A DNA stretch of 64,000 nucleotides, from assembly GCA_963920765.1 (NCBI GenBank), contig OY987246.1, positions 18,658,868 to 18,722,867 of the forward strand, in the 5' to 3' direction. The translations under genes were made by a program, and so were the position numbers. Of this stretch, positions 37,595 through 49,292 are shown piece after piece. This stretch comes from Ulota crispa (Eukaryota > Streptophyta > Bryopsida > Orthotrichales > Orthotrichaceae). Below the pieces are notes generated by a model. The model saw only the letters and a program-made list of their open reading frames with translations. It ran no database searches and was not told where the DNA came from. Numbering within the stretch: the first letter of the stretch is position 1; every line of letters starts with the position of its first letter.

Positions 37595-40500
37595 ATGAAG
37601 TTTGGGAGACTGCTGTTGCAGTTGTTGGAGCAGATGCCAGTGGAGTATCGGGACAAGTTTTTATCGTACAAGCAGTTGAAGAAGGTGATCAACAACATTT
37701 TGAAGGAGAACTCTTTGCCGGTTGCAGCTTTTGTCGAACTTCCCGGGCAAGAAGGAACGGCGTCTGTGGAGGCAGTGTCGGCGGCGGATGTGCAAGTGCT
37801 GTGGGAACCGAGCGTCGTGAAGCGGGCGAGAGGAGCGAAGGCCGTGGCGGAGGGAGGGATAAGCTTAGACGACGACGAGGACGGCGAGGGTGTGGTGAAG
37901 AAGCGGAAGGTTGAAGGTGGAGAAGCCGAAGCAGAAACGAGAGGAGAAGAAGACGAAGCGATTGAGCCTGGTGCGGCCGCCCTTCGTTCAGGTCAGATTG
38001 TTGTCAATTTCCACGTCATATTTCAAAATTTTACTACCATGACACGTGTAGTTTTTGGCAAAATTATTTTGATTTTTCCAAGTCTGACCTGAATGTAGGT
38101 TTTTGGTGCTGTGAGATTTATGAAGGAGCAAGTATGAATCTGTAAACTGTATATGACATCGATATTGAATTGATCAAATTATAGCTTTTGTGTAGTGTTA
38201 ATAAGAGTCTTTCTAAAGTCACGTCTATTGAGTGTAAATACACAATTAGTGTATTATACTAACACTGTATGTATATCCAACAGATGCTGGAGGAAACGTG
38301 GCAATTACTGTGCCTATTCCAGGCGAAGTCTTGGCTGTGCAGGTCCATGGAGACAAGGAACTCACGAAAGAAGAAGAGGATTTTTTGCACCTTTTGAATG
38401 TCGAGCTTGAGAAGTTCAACCATTTCTTTACTGAAAAAGAAGAAGACTACGTTATTCGTTTGCAGGTATGCAGCACTATGCGTTCTGTTGTTACTCTGTT
38501 TCTTTTTTGTCTGCGTAGTTGTAGATTCAGCGAGGCTGTTGCCTGTGTGGTTGCTTAATGCAAGATTTCAAAACTGGATTCTTGTTCTCTATTGATTGCA
38601 TGAGAGCCTCTCTGGGCCAACTCTTAAGAGCACAGAATGATGACATGCTAATTGTAGATTCTATGCACAGTAGTGTGTATGTGCAAGTGGTGATGAATGG
38701 TCTGAAGTCACGGTTGTAGTGTTAGGAACTCGGTTTGGAAGCCTCTCATACCGTCTTGGAAGATGGATTCATACACCGGAAATTTTGTGTGGAGCATGAA
38801 GATGCATTGGAGTATGTGGTATTGGAGTGAAAGTTAAATATCTGTTTCCCCGTCCGAAGCTTTGCAACGGTTTTGGAAGGGGTTTTGACGTCACTTCATT
38901 GACGTTATTACTTGATTAAAGCTTCTAGTGAGTAGGTGCAAATCTGTCACTGGAATTGGCGAGAATACTTCTAGTTACGATATCTCAGCATGATTTTGAT
39001 TTTTTGTTTTCGCTTCGTGCTGAGGTATGGAGCCTGTGACGCAGGATGAATTTTATATCTCTGGGTATGCAGTACAAGTACGATGCAAGTGCTAATTACT
39101 CTGTGTGATACAGGAGTTGAAGCAAAAGCTAGAGAATGTGCGGCAGCGCAATGGTGCAGCGGTGGACCAAAGAGATTTGAATGAGGATCTCATGGCTATT
39201 CGCACAGGACTTGTTACATTACATGGTGAAGTCGTGCTAATGGAGAGTTACAGTACCTTCAATTACACAGGTTTGGTCTCTCGGAAATCACCTTTCTCTT
39301 ATTGGTATGGAGCGTTCACGGGGTTAAGTTTCCATTGTGAAAGAAAATCGTCAATGTAATACGGCTAGGTTAGAGAAATTTATCAGCTTTTCTCCTCCAC
39401 TGAATGAACTGAGACGTATGTGTTTGTTCAAATTAGGATTTAGGTGCCTGTTGTGCAGGTTTTGAACCTTAAAAATACTTTGTCTCCAGAAGCTTACAGA
39501 AGCTGTGTACTGTTAATTTCTTTCGAATGCCCTTTAGTTTTTTTCTAAAATGCCAGTAGCTTGCTCGAGACTTGGACGATGTTTAGAAGCTAAGGAAGTC
39601 TCAGAGAAGTGACACCTTCGTAAACGAGTATATCTTACTCAAAAACATTCAATCTGCACTTGTAAGCTTGTAACACTAAGTGCGAAATCGGAGCGATTAG
39701 GAGCTAACCTGTACTCGCCTCTTTTTGAATATCCTTGTTTCCTTGAATTGTAGGGCTGGTGAAGATATTGAAGAAGCATGATAAACGTACAGGAGCGGTT
39801 CTTCGCCTGCCTTTCATCAAACGAGTGCTTCTGCAGCCGTTTTTCTCTACTGAACTTCTCTCGCAGCTTGTTCAGGAGTGTGAGAATTTGCTGTCGACAT
39901 TCCCTCCTCCCCCTGCGGAAGAGAGCATTGATGTCGAACCAGTTGATGGAGCAGGAGATTCTCAAAACGATCCACCAGAGCATTTGTATCCGACAGGTAA
40001 GCTCAACTCTTTGCTGGTCATCATATTTCATGGACAGGCTTTATATGACTTCCTTCAGTACACTTAAACCTCCCTAATTACTTGCTCTGTAACTGCACGG
40101 TTCTTGTGTATCCTCAGGACCTGTTATTCTATGTACACGTCTGATTGGAAAACCTCCATACATCAAGTTGTGAACACATGCGACTGCATTGAGAAGCCCA
40201 TTTATCCGTCAAGGCAGTGCTATAATAGAGAGTTTAGCTAATAGCACAGTTCCTCGTGCTAGTGCTTCTTAGAAGAAGGTTGTACGTAGCTTGACAGGAG
40301 TTCGAAGCAAGTACTTTTAGAGTAGTTCTAACCAACCCGATTTTCATTTCCAAGTTTCGTTTTTCCAAACTTTTGACATTAATGCCTTCACCCACTTGAT
40401 CGATGTCAATCTCCAGGTGATGCTGCTGGAGGCATATTCAAAAGTACCGTGGCTGCTTTAAGGACCATTCAGGAGATGCGGAAGAAAAGTTCAACTGTCA

Positions 40501-40640
40501 GTGCTCAGTCCTTACCGCCTTGCAATTTAACTGGTAACGATGAACGACATGGTATGGTTGTGAACGAGGGATCCTGGGACAGTGGTTTATCAGAACATTC
40601 CAAAAAGCAGGAACCTGAGAGCATGGCCTGTATCAGCTAA
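37595..40640 (+). CDS. SPX: SPX-domain protein (phosphate/inositol-pyrophosphate sensor)
   Basis: Five exons: 37595-37991, 38284-38465, 39114-39270, 39754-39996 and 40417-40640, giving 400 aa with all phases matched and GT..AG introns. The SPX domain spans nearly the whole protein. It opens with [19 protein letters not shown], then [11 protein letters not shown], an acidic/Lys-rich insertion (about residues 95-130), [16 protein letters not shown], and the helix [17 protein letters not shown] with the lysines that in the family bind inositol pyrophosphates. [14 protein letters not shown] completes the domain. There is no EXS, MFS or RING domain, so this is a stand-alone SPX protein of the SPX1-4 class, which bind PHR1-type factors when phosphate is plentiful. 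The Ser/Asn-rich C-terminal 70 residues are poorly conserved. The only in-frame ATG near the 5' end is 37595. Confidence 0.95.
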
Positions 40641-41533
40641 AATCTGAATGAGAGGAGCGACTAGAGATTATCGAGAGCCTAAGAAGGATGGTTCTCCACA
40701 TACCGCCGAGGGTTCTTAAATGTTTGAAGAGAGAGCACGGTGATTCTTCGCTAGATGCAATTGTATGTGGTGTTTCTTGAAATTTTTGACACGGATCCCA
40801 GGACTGCGTGACAGCATAACCCCTTTGTAGGATGTGAGGGTATCCATTTTTGCACATAAGTGCGAGAATCACACAGAACCGTTGTAGAAACCTTCACCCG
40901 TACAGAAGTTGTTGCACTAGAACGTCAAATCCGATTTACCCTACCAGCGAGGTTTAGACGATTGTGAGTTATCGATGGGGGGCTTGGAGAAGAAAGGTCT
41001 TAATTCTTGTGGTGGAGCTTGTACTGTCAAGCATTGATTGACAGGGACCAGGGTGCAGCTTGGGTCGCTGTTGTGCATTGGGGAGAAGGAAAAAGGATTT
41101 TGTGTAGTATCTTGACAGGATGGACATTTGCGTGAAAGACGTTTTGTCTCGGTCGTTTTACGGGGATTGAACCCCAAAGCGAAGTTTTGGTTTTCCCTGT
41201 TTCCAATTATGCTGTGTATATGTACAGCTTCATCCTCACCTAATTGCTTCTAGTCTAGATTTTTTTTCCGGAGTATTTTGGTGTGCTTGTATCAACTTGT
41301 TTTATTAATCTAGATAGTTTATCTCAATGTTTGCATTCCTCAAACAAGAATGAGTGTACCGCATCACTGTAGCCTTTTAAGTACTGCTTTAAAGGTTTTT
41401 TCACATGGATTTGGAAAATTGGATACCTACCTCTGAAAGAAAGTGAAGAAAATTTCTAAGAACAAACGGGCTTAACACTTTGAGAACACTTCCTCCTCTG
41501 CACTACAATGGCGGTACTAAAAACAACACTTAA
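40641..41533. other. Spacer after SPX, likely 3' untranslated region first
   Basis: No further gene recognised. The first few hundred bases after the stop codon probably belong to the SPX 3' untranslated region. At about 41530 a copy of the short TTAA-type repeat starts (TTAACCCTTAAATGACC), related to 63003-63236 but without a clear right end. Confidence 0.4.
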
Positions 41534-41661
41534 CCCTTAAATGACCATAGAGCTTAGTATATACGTTGCCGTATAATTGGCATTTGCTACCAATAAGAAG
41601 TTTTAATTTGGGATCTAAAGGTTCTCACTTGAAATGCTTTGATCATTTGATGTCACATGTA

Positions 41662-42384
41662 AGGTAGGTGCACCCATAAGTGTGGAAATAAGGATTTTGG
41701 AGTACGTAAAACAATTGACTAATTTTGAAAAAAGTATTGTAAGTTACAAAGTGGAAACCAAAAATATGGGCATCAATTTCAAGGTTCCAATTGCAAGCAT
41801 TAGGGGGCTTCAAACATCAACTTTTTTTGGTGACTCATTTTGCGATTCACCTTTGTGAATTCACTAGTGAACTTTGACATGACTCACCTTTGGACTTCAC
41901 TCCTATCGTGATTCACGTGAGGAGTGAACTTCAGAAATTCACTTTCGTGGCTTTGCGGGGCTCATTCGCCTACATCCTCAAACCCCCAAACTTCTTTTGC
42001 AAAAATTTCTGCGAACTCATGGGTGTCTCAGACTTTGCGCGTGCAAGGGAAAGAAAACAATTCATTGGTGAGCGAGATCCTGTCAGGTGAGAAGTTCGAA
42101 GGCCAAATTTCATGTTTGAAGCCCCCTATTTGTTCACAAAGATTTTTCAAAGTCCAAAATCATTGAAATTGTAAGAACCATGTGTAAGAGATGCTAAAAA
42201 CAACGCTTGTTGGTTCTTAAATAGTGAGATGGGTACTCAAAACCTCATGCTAATCACCCACAACCATCACCTCATCACCCATAACCATCACTCAATCACA
42301 CAACCATTTATTTTTTTATTGATTAGCCCTTGCCACTATCAGGTGACGGCCATGGAGACATAACACTTATGGATGTTGCTACCT
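41662..42384. mobile_element. Mariner-like element, AGGTAG family (723 bp)
   Basis: Left end AGGTAGGTGCACCCATAAGTG-like after TA (41660-41661); the right end's reverse complement starts AGGTAGCAACATCCATAAG and is followed by TA (42385-42386). It is related by its termini to the intron element at 21228-21512. The interior has repeated 'tcacctttg/gattcac' words and no transposase frame. Confidence 0.65.
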
Positions 42385-42387
42385 TAG

Positions 42388-42537
42388 TGCATGCGCATAG
42401 AAAAAGAAAGGAAGTGGCATGCACAACAAAATAAAGACCTGAAAATTTTGGTCCAAGGGTATTTGTGAATTTTCTGAAAAAGCAAGGGTATCCATGAAAA
42501 TATGACACACTTAAAGGGTATCCATGAAATTTCCCCT
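42388..42537. mobile_element. Fragment of the Mutator-like family
   Basis: Matches the right arm of 23441-23879 (gaagtggcatgcacaacaaa, then 'ggtccaagggtatttgtga' and 'agggtatccatgaaattt') but lacks a left arm nearby; it begins almost exactly where the mariner-like element ends. Confidence 0.65.
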
Positions 42538-42539
42538 AG

Positions 42540-43330
42540 TTTTAATATGTGAAATCGTGAACGATGCATGTCTCTTTTTTATCTTACATTCCTTGGTTTC
42601 ACCCTCCTTGTAGTTGGAGACCTTGGTTGAGTGTGAATGCAACTTTCTATCTTACTACATCACAATTTTAAGGCACGCTCTTTCTCTATTCTTCACTGCC
42701 ACAAAAAGGAAGCCACACCTTCATGGAAAAGCGCTCCCATTGGCTCCTATTTCCACTCCACAACTTCTCATTATTCATAGAAACTTCATTTTCAGGGAAG
42801 GTGTTACTACCCCTAACGAGGACACCAATCTGCCAAGCAATGATAATATACGTTTGATATTGCATGCAAAAGTTGAACTTTCAAAACTTAATTGATACAT
42901 GAGCTACAATCAGCACGAGCTGTTCTTTCAAGATATCCAAGCTCGAAATCAATATGTTCTCATCACGTAAGATTTTCGAGTACAACGTTACATACTACTC
43001 TCCTTTAAATGCCTCTACCATACATCAAAAAACTTCTGAACCCATCTCGTTTGCACAAAAGCATTCCAACAATACAACCCATAGATCCAAGTGATCTCAC
43101 AGAATAGGTCATTTCTTAAACTGTACGGTCTAGTGAGATCAATCACCAATCGTAGTTCCATGTACTACTTCCAAGCTTCGGGTGAAGTACACCTCGGTAT
43201 GTCTCTGACTTTCACAAGAAGTTACAAAAATAATTGAAAAGGGTGGTAGAAGATGGATGGACAGAAGCCTTTTCTCTGACAAATAGCAGGTCCTCGATAG
43301 CATTTAGAAAAATGCTCGCCATGGGCCAGA
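42540..43330. other. Spacer between SPX and RPB11 3' ends
   Basis: No gene recognised. The RPB11 3' untranslated region is expected at the right edge, on the minus strand. The open frame at 42614-42895 has no domain. Confidence 0.4.
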
Positions 43331-45541
43331 CTAATAATACTCTGCCTGTTTCTGGCTTGTCTCTTGCTGCAAACAAAAAATAATGATGTAGTTGTCAGCA
43401 TAGTATAAACTCGATCACCATGAGATCTGAAGCATTTTAACCATGTAAAGCCTTCTCAGTGTTAAAGTTGTACACAAAAGAAAACAAGTTCTACTGACCA
43501 AACCTCCTTAACTGAACACTCTCTAATACTGTAGCATGATTTATTAGTAGCATCAAAGTCTTGGGAAGATTTCCAGATCGAAAATGCCCCTTTTGTTTGC
43601 AGTATCACATGCTATAATATCACAGATAATTACAACGCACAAGTGATAATATGGAGGAAATCAAGTATAAAGAAGGTTGAGATTTTAGAGGTTAGGGCTC
43701 TTGCACTGATTTCCTCTGTAATATTAGACATCTAAGTTGTGTCACACAATAATCTTAAATCTCCATCCTATCACGAACATTGCTCAGTGCACTGATGTAA
43801 GTTCAAGGGTGCTTAAAACAACAATCAAACTAAAGACACTGAAGTAGGTTTCGACAGTACCTCGAAAACAGCTTTGAGATGATCTAGCTCTTTCGTCAAG
43901 TCGGTAATGGCCAAGTTATAAGCCTGCATGGGAGACGATTGACTCGTCGTTTGGATCTGTGACAGCCAAGAGACAGAAACGTTGCACATTAGAAAACTCA
44001 GTTCAAATCAACAGAGAACATAATCTGCACGTTTGCATACAATGAGCATAGGAAATGTAGCAGCTTTGAAGCAACCCCTAAATGATGTTGCCTACCAAAA
44101 GTGTTGATTGTATTCATACAATGATCATTTAGTACTTGAAGATATGGCTTTATGACAAGTGCCAAAAATTCCCCAAAAAATCCTAGTTGACAAGTAATAT
44201 GTTCGTGACTTAGCTTAAAATTAACAACTCCAACAGGATTCATGTGCTACCCAAATACTCCATCCGTATACAACACATGAGAGCGTATACCATACAACAA
44301 CATCCTTTAGGGGTCAAGAACAATCATGAGAAAGAAAAATTATACACACTCCAACGCATGAACTAGTTCGGACAAAAAGACGGCGAGAAGAATGAAACCT
44401 TCAGCACAAGCCTGTATTGAAGTGGATGAGGTAATTTGTAACCAGCGAACAACACACTTGGATCCCGGTGTAGCTGCCTGCTCACACCACAAGTCCCAAT
44501 TAGAATAATCACATAATTAAGAAAGAAACTAACACATTCAGTTCAATTCTAATGTACATCCCAGCACATGGTCTCACAGTATGACAGAGCATCCACTAAA
44601 CCTGATAATCTAAGCAACTGCAAATACAGCGGTGCTTAGATAAGGTCAACACTTCAGGCTAGAAAAAAGTGTTGACCTTATCCAAGCATTGATCATAAAC
44701 AAACACCTCTGTTTGCATTACTTTCCCTAATTTTAGTGGTTGTAACTTTGGAGCTGCGTTATCACCACCCATGTTTTTGGTACACTAACCAAACAAGTCA
44801 AAATGGGCATTGATGAAAAGCAAACGAAAGCACTTGACCTTAACCAAGCTCATAATACATGCTTTGGGCAAAAAGGGTAGTGGGGCTGTGATCTTATCCA
44901 ATAGTTTTTGTTACAAAGGTTGATGTTAACCAAGCACCACTGTATCAAGAAAGAGAGTAGAACCAAAGCTCATACATGCAAACAACATTGCCGCATCATC
45001 TCACAGCATGACAGAGCATCCACTAAATCTAATACTCTAAGCACTTGCAAGATTAAGAAAGAGTAGAACCAAAGCTCATACATCCAAACAACATTGCCGC
45101 ATCATCTCACAGCATGACAAAGCATCATCCACTAAACCTAATACTCTAAGCAATTGCAAACTTCAAGACAGAGAGTAGAACCAAAGCTCATACATGCGAA
45201 CAACATAGCCACATCATCTCACAGCATGACAGAGCATCATCCACTAAATCTAATACTCTAAGCAATTGCAAATATCAAGACAGAGAGTTCCAAAGCTCAT
45301 ACATGCGAACGACATTGCCGACTGTGTGATCTTCTCGCTCCACAGTAAAAGTGGCCGCGTTCATAACCTTCATGTCCCTCTCATATGCCACCCTGAAGAA
45401 AACAAAGTAAACAAAGCCTCTTCAGTTTAGCGACGTTCGTACTAAAGTTCTCAACCAAATTAGAAGCAGAGAAGTCTGATGCACGCACTTCTTCACGCCC
45501 TCGGGCACCACGAAGCGCTCGTATCGATCCGGAGCGTTCAT
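43331..45541 (-). CDS. NRPB11: DNA-directed RNA polymerase II subunit RPB11
   Basis: Five exons, minus strand: 45541-45489, 45392-45303, 44477-44399, 43956-43861 and 43366-43331, giving 117 aa, the usual size. All phases fit. The protein begins [18 protein letters not shown] and contains [44 protein letters not shown] and the helical tail [16 protein letters not shown], matching RPB11 along its whole length. RPB11 dimerises with RPB3, the pair equivalent to the bacterial alpha dimer, and nucleates Pol II assembly in the nucleus. One residue difference worth noting is VAYERD where most homologues have VSYERD. Intron 2 (44478-45302) is unusual: it contains tandem copies of the exon-2 splice-donor region and a MITE. 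Confidence 0.97.
44550..45320. repeat. Tandem repeat across the RPB11 exon 2 / intron 2 junction
   Basis: Units of about 110 bases, with copies starting near 44962, 45070 and 45180, plus a split older unit (44550-44626 with 44943-44961). Each contains, on the gene strand, a copy of the last ~17 exon-2 bases and the donor (consensus GTTYGCAT then GTATGAGCTTTGG). The genuine junction at 45302/45303 is the end copy of the array. Confidence 0.88.
44627..44942. mobile_element. Mariner-like MITE in RPB11 intron 2 (316 bp)
   Basis: Ends CAGCGGTGCTTAGATAAGG and (reverse complement of right end) CAGTGGTGCTTGGTTAACATC, each abutting TA (44625-44626 and 44943-44944). The neighbouring repeat unit reads 'gcaattgcaaatatcaagac' without interruption, showing that one TA became two. 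An internal hairpin (ggtcaacact / agtgttgacc) lies at about 44641-44683. Confidence 0.85.
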
Positions 45542-46319
45542 GTGGACTGATTTGAGATTTGAACTACACTCGGAGCAAAGTACACGGGATCTGAGGTATC
45601 GTTCACTTCGAAATAAGCAAGCAGAGTGGCGGTGGATTTGCTACACTGGAAGCTTTTTCTTCAGTATCAGCGAACCCACGTCGCGAAACCCTAATTAGTC
45701 GCGTACACGTAGGATCGGGGAGGCCGAACCTAGGAGTATAGAGTCGGTTTCAGACGGCGTGTTGTGGCCAGGTGTTTGTAAACTGAAAGACACGTGTCGT
45801 AAGGTAGGAACACCCGTAAGCGTTAGATCACCTCCACCGGTTGACTCCGGCCGCTCACTTAGCGAGTCATTTTGGTCTTTTGGTACCGTTTGGTATTGTT
45901 GACATTTTCGACCCCCACTGGTCACACACTCAAAAAATATTTCTCCGCGGACTCGTCAGATTGGGGTCCGAGGACAGCAAGCTGCTGAGGTTGTTGCTCT
46001 TTGTGGTGAGTTGAAATTCCGCTCTTTTACACAAATCTCGGGCTAATTTCAAAATGTGTGACAATATCGTTCAAGCAGGGGCCTACGTGGCTGCGAGGGT
46101 AAGCTTGGGCCTACAACCTCCGTGATTTGGCCAGGGTCCCATGGCGTGCGTGGCACCTCTTTGAGTCCGGCCATACCGGATGTTGCAATCTAGATCCTCT
46201 AGCGAGTAAGTTCCACTCCAAACCGGTGGGAATCGATACCACTGCTCGCTCAAAACCGCAGCTCCGGGCCCTTGCAAATGTGCTTGGCGAGTCAGAGATA
46301 TTCCAGACCGGTGGAGGTG
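45542..46319. promoter_or_regulatory. Upstream region of RPB11
   Basis: The RPB11 promoter and leader lie here on the minus strand. A terminus-like word of the AGGTAG mariner-like family (taaggtaggaacacccgtaag) is at about 45801-45821, without a clear partner. Sequence at 46090-46320 is GC-richer than the surroundings; its open frames have no domain. Confidence 0.4.
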
Positions 46320-46374
46320 CTCTTAGTGTCCCCGTAATTGTCACTTCTATAATCTTGGAAAATCTATAGAAGTA

Positions 46375-46826
46375 GGTTCTTGATATTGCCACCCCCCTTT
46401 TTGATACTGTCACCTCCCTCTTTTACTTCATTGTTCAAATTTTAGTGATTTTTGGGGACAATTTAAAAATGTATATAGAATTAAATGTGTATAAAACCAA
46501 GTGATTTTTTGTTGGTTTTTTTCAATATGATAAGTTGCAATCAAAATTTTTGATAAGAAAACAGAACAAAGTGTTGTCTTTTATTATCAAATTTTTTGAT
46601 TGAAGTTTGTCATTTTGAAAAACACCAACAAAAATCACTTGGTTTGAGACATATTAAATTCTAACTTTAAAAAAAATTGTCCCCAAAAACTACTAAAATT
46701 TACACAATGAAGTAAAAGAGGGGGGTGGCAATATCAAGAAGGGGGGTGGCAATATCAAGAAGGGGGGTGGCAATATCAAAAAGGGGGGTGGCAATATCAA
46801 AAAGGGGGGTGGCAATATCAAGACCC
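46375..46826. mobile_element. hAT-like MITE with perfect 8-bp target duplication (452 bp)
   Basis: TAGAAGTA is present at 46367-46374 and 46827-46834. Ends are GGTTCTTGATATTGCC and (reverse complement) GGGTCTTGATATTGCC, and long inner arms pair around 'ccaagtgattttt' / 'aaaaatcacttgg'. The same host sequence at 21275-21282 is uninterrupted. An 8-bp duplication suggests hAT, though P-like elements also make 8 bp; the superfamily is therefore tentative. Confidence 0.82.
46718..46820. repeat. G-rich 21-bp tandem repeat
   Basis: Five copies of a 21-base unit (ggggggtggcaatatcaaraa) form one subterminal end of the hAT-like element. The opposite end has only two related units in inverse orientation, so the array expanded on one side only. 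Confidence 0.92.
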
Positions 46827-47090
46827 TAGAAGTAAATAGATGTAACTACAAGGATGTACAACATGTGAACATGAAACTTTAGTGTTGGTTATGGGTAAAA
46901 TGGCAATTTGCTCTTTAAAAATTCACAACTTATTCTCACAATATCCAAATAATACATTTGAGATTGCAAACTCATTATTTTGCTGTTGCTAACAAGATCC
47001 TATCATTTTCTAGATGTTTATTAATAATCATCATGTTCAAAACCCTTAAACTAACGCTTATGCATGTTCCTACCTTAAGGGTGCAATAGA

Positions 47091-47420
47091 AAAGGGATGT
47101 ATTTTTTTTGGGAAACTGATATAAGGTAGGAGGCTCATAAACCAACCATCTAAGGGTTGAAACTGAATTTTGGGGAGGTGGAACTTCTTAAAATAGTTTT
47201 TAGAAAGTTTTACTTGAAAGACAAGAGGAACTGACATCTAATCTAAGTTTTTTCATATTTTTTGGAGCTCTATGGAATTAGTTATGAAATTATGAAGTGG
47301 AAGGCATAGGGCTCTAAAATTGCCCACCTCCCATAATGTACGTTTGATGTACATTTTTGTATGGCTATGAATAAGAACATGTATCGGCAAAGTTCATTTG
47401 GGGGAGGTGAGTGGTTTTAA
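47091..47420. repeat. Dispersed repeat, occupied copy (left part)
   Basis: Homologous to 30800-31102. It ends in 'gtgagtggttttaa', after which the 1.87-kb TTAA element begins; homology resumes at 49293 with TTAATGCCCTAAC. Its own outer ends (taaggtaggaggct / reverse complement at about 49310-49325) suggest it is itself an AGGTAG-type element. Confidence 0.75.
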
Positions 47421-49292
47421 CCCCTAAAGGACTGTTGTCCCTTCATGGGATAGGTGGGAGTTTGGGCATGTACCTTTGGATATGCTACTTTGTGTGATTT
47501 TTTGAAACTTGTTTTGAAGGTGGGGAATTCAAAGATCTACGTGGGGATCTATTTTTTTCCTCATTCTGACAATTATTGAAGAAGTTATACAAGAATTTTT
47601 GAAAATTTAGGGAGGACGACCTGCCTGAGCAGCCCAAAAACATCTTTCTCACGGACATCACTCCCTTGTAATTTATGGTATACACATGAGTTAAGAGGGT
47701 ATTTGATGGAGGGCTATTTACCTTAATTGTTGTATTTTAGATGACCGTATTATTTAAAAAGCTACAAGAGGCATATTTCTTGCACCCAATTTTTTTTTTT
47801 GTAAATTCCTTGATTTTGTTTTAAAGTGGGACTACTTTATTTATAAAATTTATTTGTTCAATTTGATCATATCTTCACTATTCTTTGTAGAAAAATCTTT
47901 CTATTACAAACAAGTATATGATGTATAACATAAAACCCAATAACAAGCACATGAATTGAAGGGTCATTATAATCTTTCAAGTCACAAGTGATGCTATTGT
48001 GTTTATTTTTTTCTATGTGATTTGTAACATATCTAATTTGAATTTGTACAGCTATAATTTTAAAGAATTGATGCAAATTATCAAAACATTAGCTTTTTGT
48101 TCAAATTAGAGCAAATTCTTAGAACCTCAAAAATGGCCTTGCCAAGTGACTAGGGCCTCCCATTGTACCAAGCCCTAACAAGTGGCTTCCTCATGGGGAT
48201 TTGGTCATCACATTGTGGCATTGCCTAAAATGGAATATCCTAGTCGTGAGCACTAACACACAACAAAGAGATCCACAACCCTAGATTAAATAATTGTAGT
48301 GAATATAAATCTTTGTTATCTACCCTCCATTGTTAACCTTCTCCATTGTACTATAAAAAATTTGTGCATCTCCTATTTGTTAAGGCTAATTTATTGATAA
48401 AAATTTCTATTACCAATTGTTTTTGCATACCCTATTTTATATGTATTACAATATATAGTATTTTGTGGACCCTATAGTATCCCTACATATTATATAGTTT
48501 TTTTGTTCTTTGAATTAAATGAACCCTATCTTTTAACTCACGTAGTTCCTAAAAAAACGACTAGTGATCTCCCCAAGACCTCTTTAAAAACCAATTAATT
48601 TTTATATTAAAATCTGAAATTGGTTCTTTAGATTTTTTTTTATAGGTGAGAAGATTTGAATCATTCGATTTCAATCAATGAGATGAAAGTTATGTGGAGT
48701 TTTGTTTGCGAGCAATTCTAGATTCTCTACTCTAAAATAAACTTTGAAGTCCTTTATTTTACTCAATTTTCATTATCTTGGAAAAAAAAGTTAAACCAAA
48801 GGAAGTAGGTTGTTTTTCACAAAATTTTGACCATTAGGATTTGCAATTTTCTTTTTAATAATTAAATTCTTAACAATTTGGTGATTTGACTCATTCTCTA
48901 CTTCTTTTTACTTATTGATTTTTCCCATGTGTTGTGTACTTCAAATTGATTTGAAAATTCTTCTTCACACATACCTAGCTTGATCTCCTACATGGAAAAA
49001 AAAGCGCAACTTTAAGTAGAGCAACTTTTTTGTTATAAGAGTGGTCAAAGGCTTTTGAAAATTTGGGGCAGCATGAAAAATAACTTTTCTTTTCACTTTA
49101 GATATAAACATCTGACTCATCTCCATTTGGAATGACTTGATTTTTTTTCCACAAGTACCTAATCCAGTCTAGGGCAAGATCCTACAATTGGATTTCCCAA
49201 ATTTAAAAAAAGAAACTACCTTTTTACTAACCCCTCCAAAAGTGGCAGTTTTGAGTGATTTTCACTGAAAAAATGGCTTAGTCCTTTAGGGG
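47421..49292. mobile_element. TTAA-flanked element D (1,872 bp), nested
   Basis: Begins CCCCTAAAGGACTGTTG and ends with the reverse complement of CCCCTAAAGGACTAAGCC. TTAA flanks it at 47417-47420 and 49293-49296, while the empty copy at 31099-31102 has a single TTAA. The left ~170 bases resemble the left end of the element at 50843-51560. No long open frame remains, so it must have moved with a transposase supplied elsewhere. Confidence 0.82.

Larger units (their letters stand above)
46320..47090. mobile_element. Second copy of the 21228-21512 mariner-like family, split by a nested element
   Basis: Positions 46341-46374 and 46827-47085 match 21250-21510 in order (cttggaaaatctat, gatgtaactacaaggatgtac, catcatgttcaaaaccctta). 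The copy is interrupted by the 452-bp element at 46375-46826. Confidence 0.75.

Noticed and set aside
46127..46369. tRNA-like T-arm word (ggtatcgattcccaccgg, minus strand)
   Set aside because: No acceptor stem, anticodon arm or D-arm could be folded around it.
46718..46820. CRISPR-like spacing of identical 21-base units
   Set aside because: Units are directly contiguous with no spacers and lie inside a eukaryotic transposon end.
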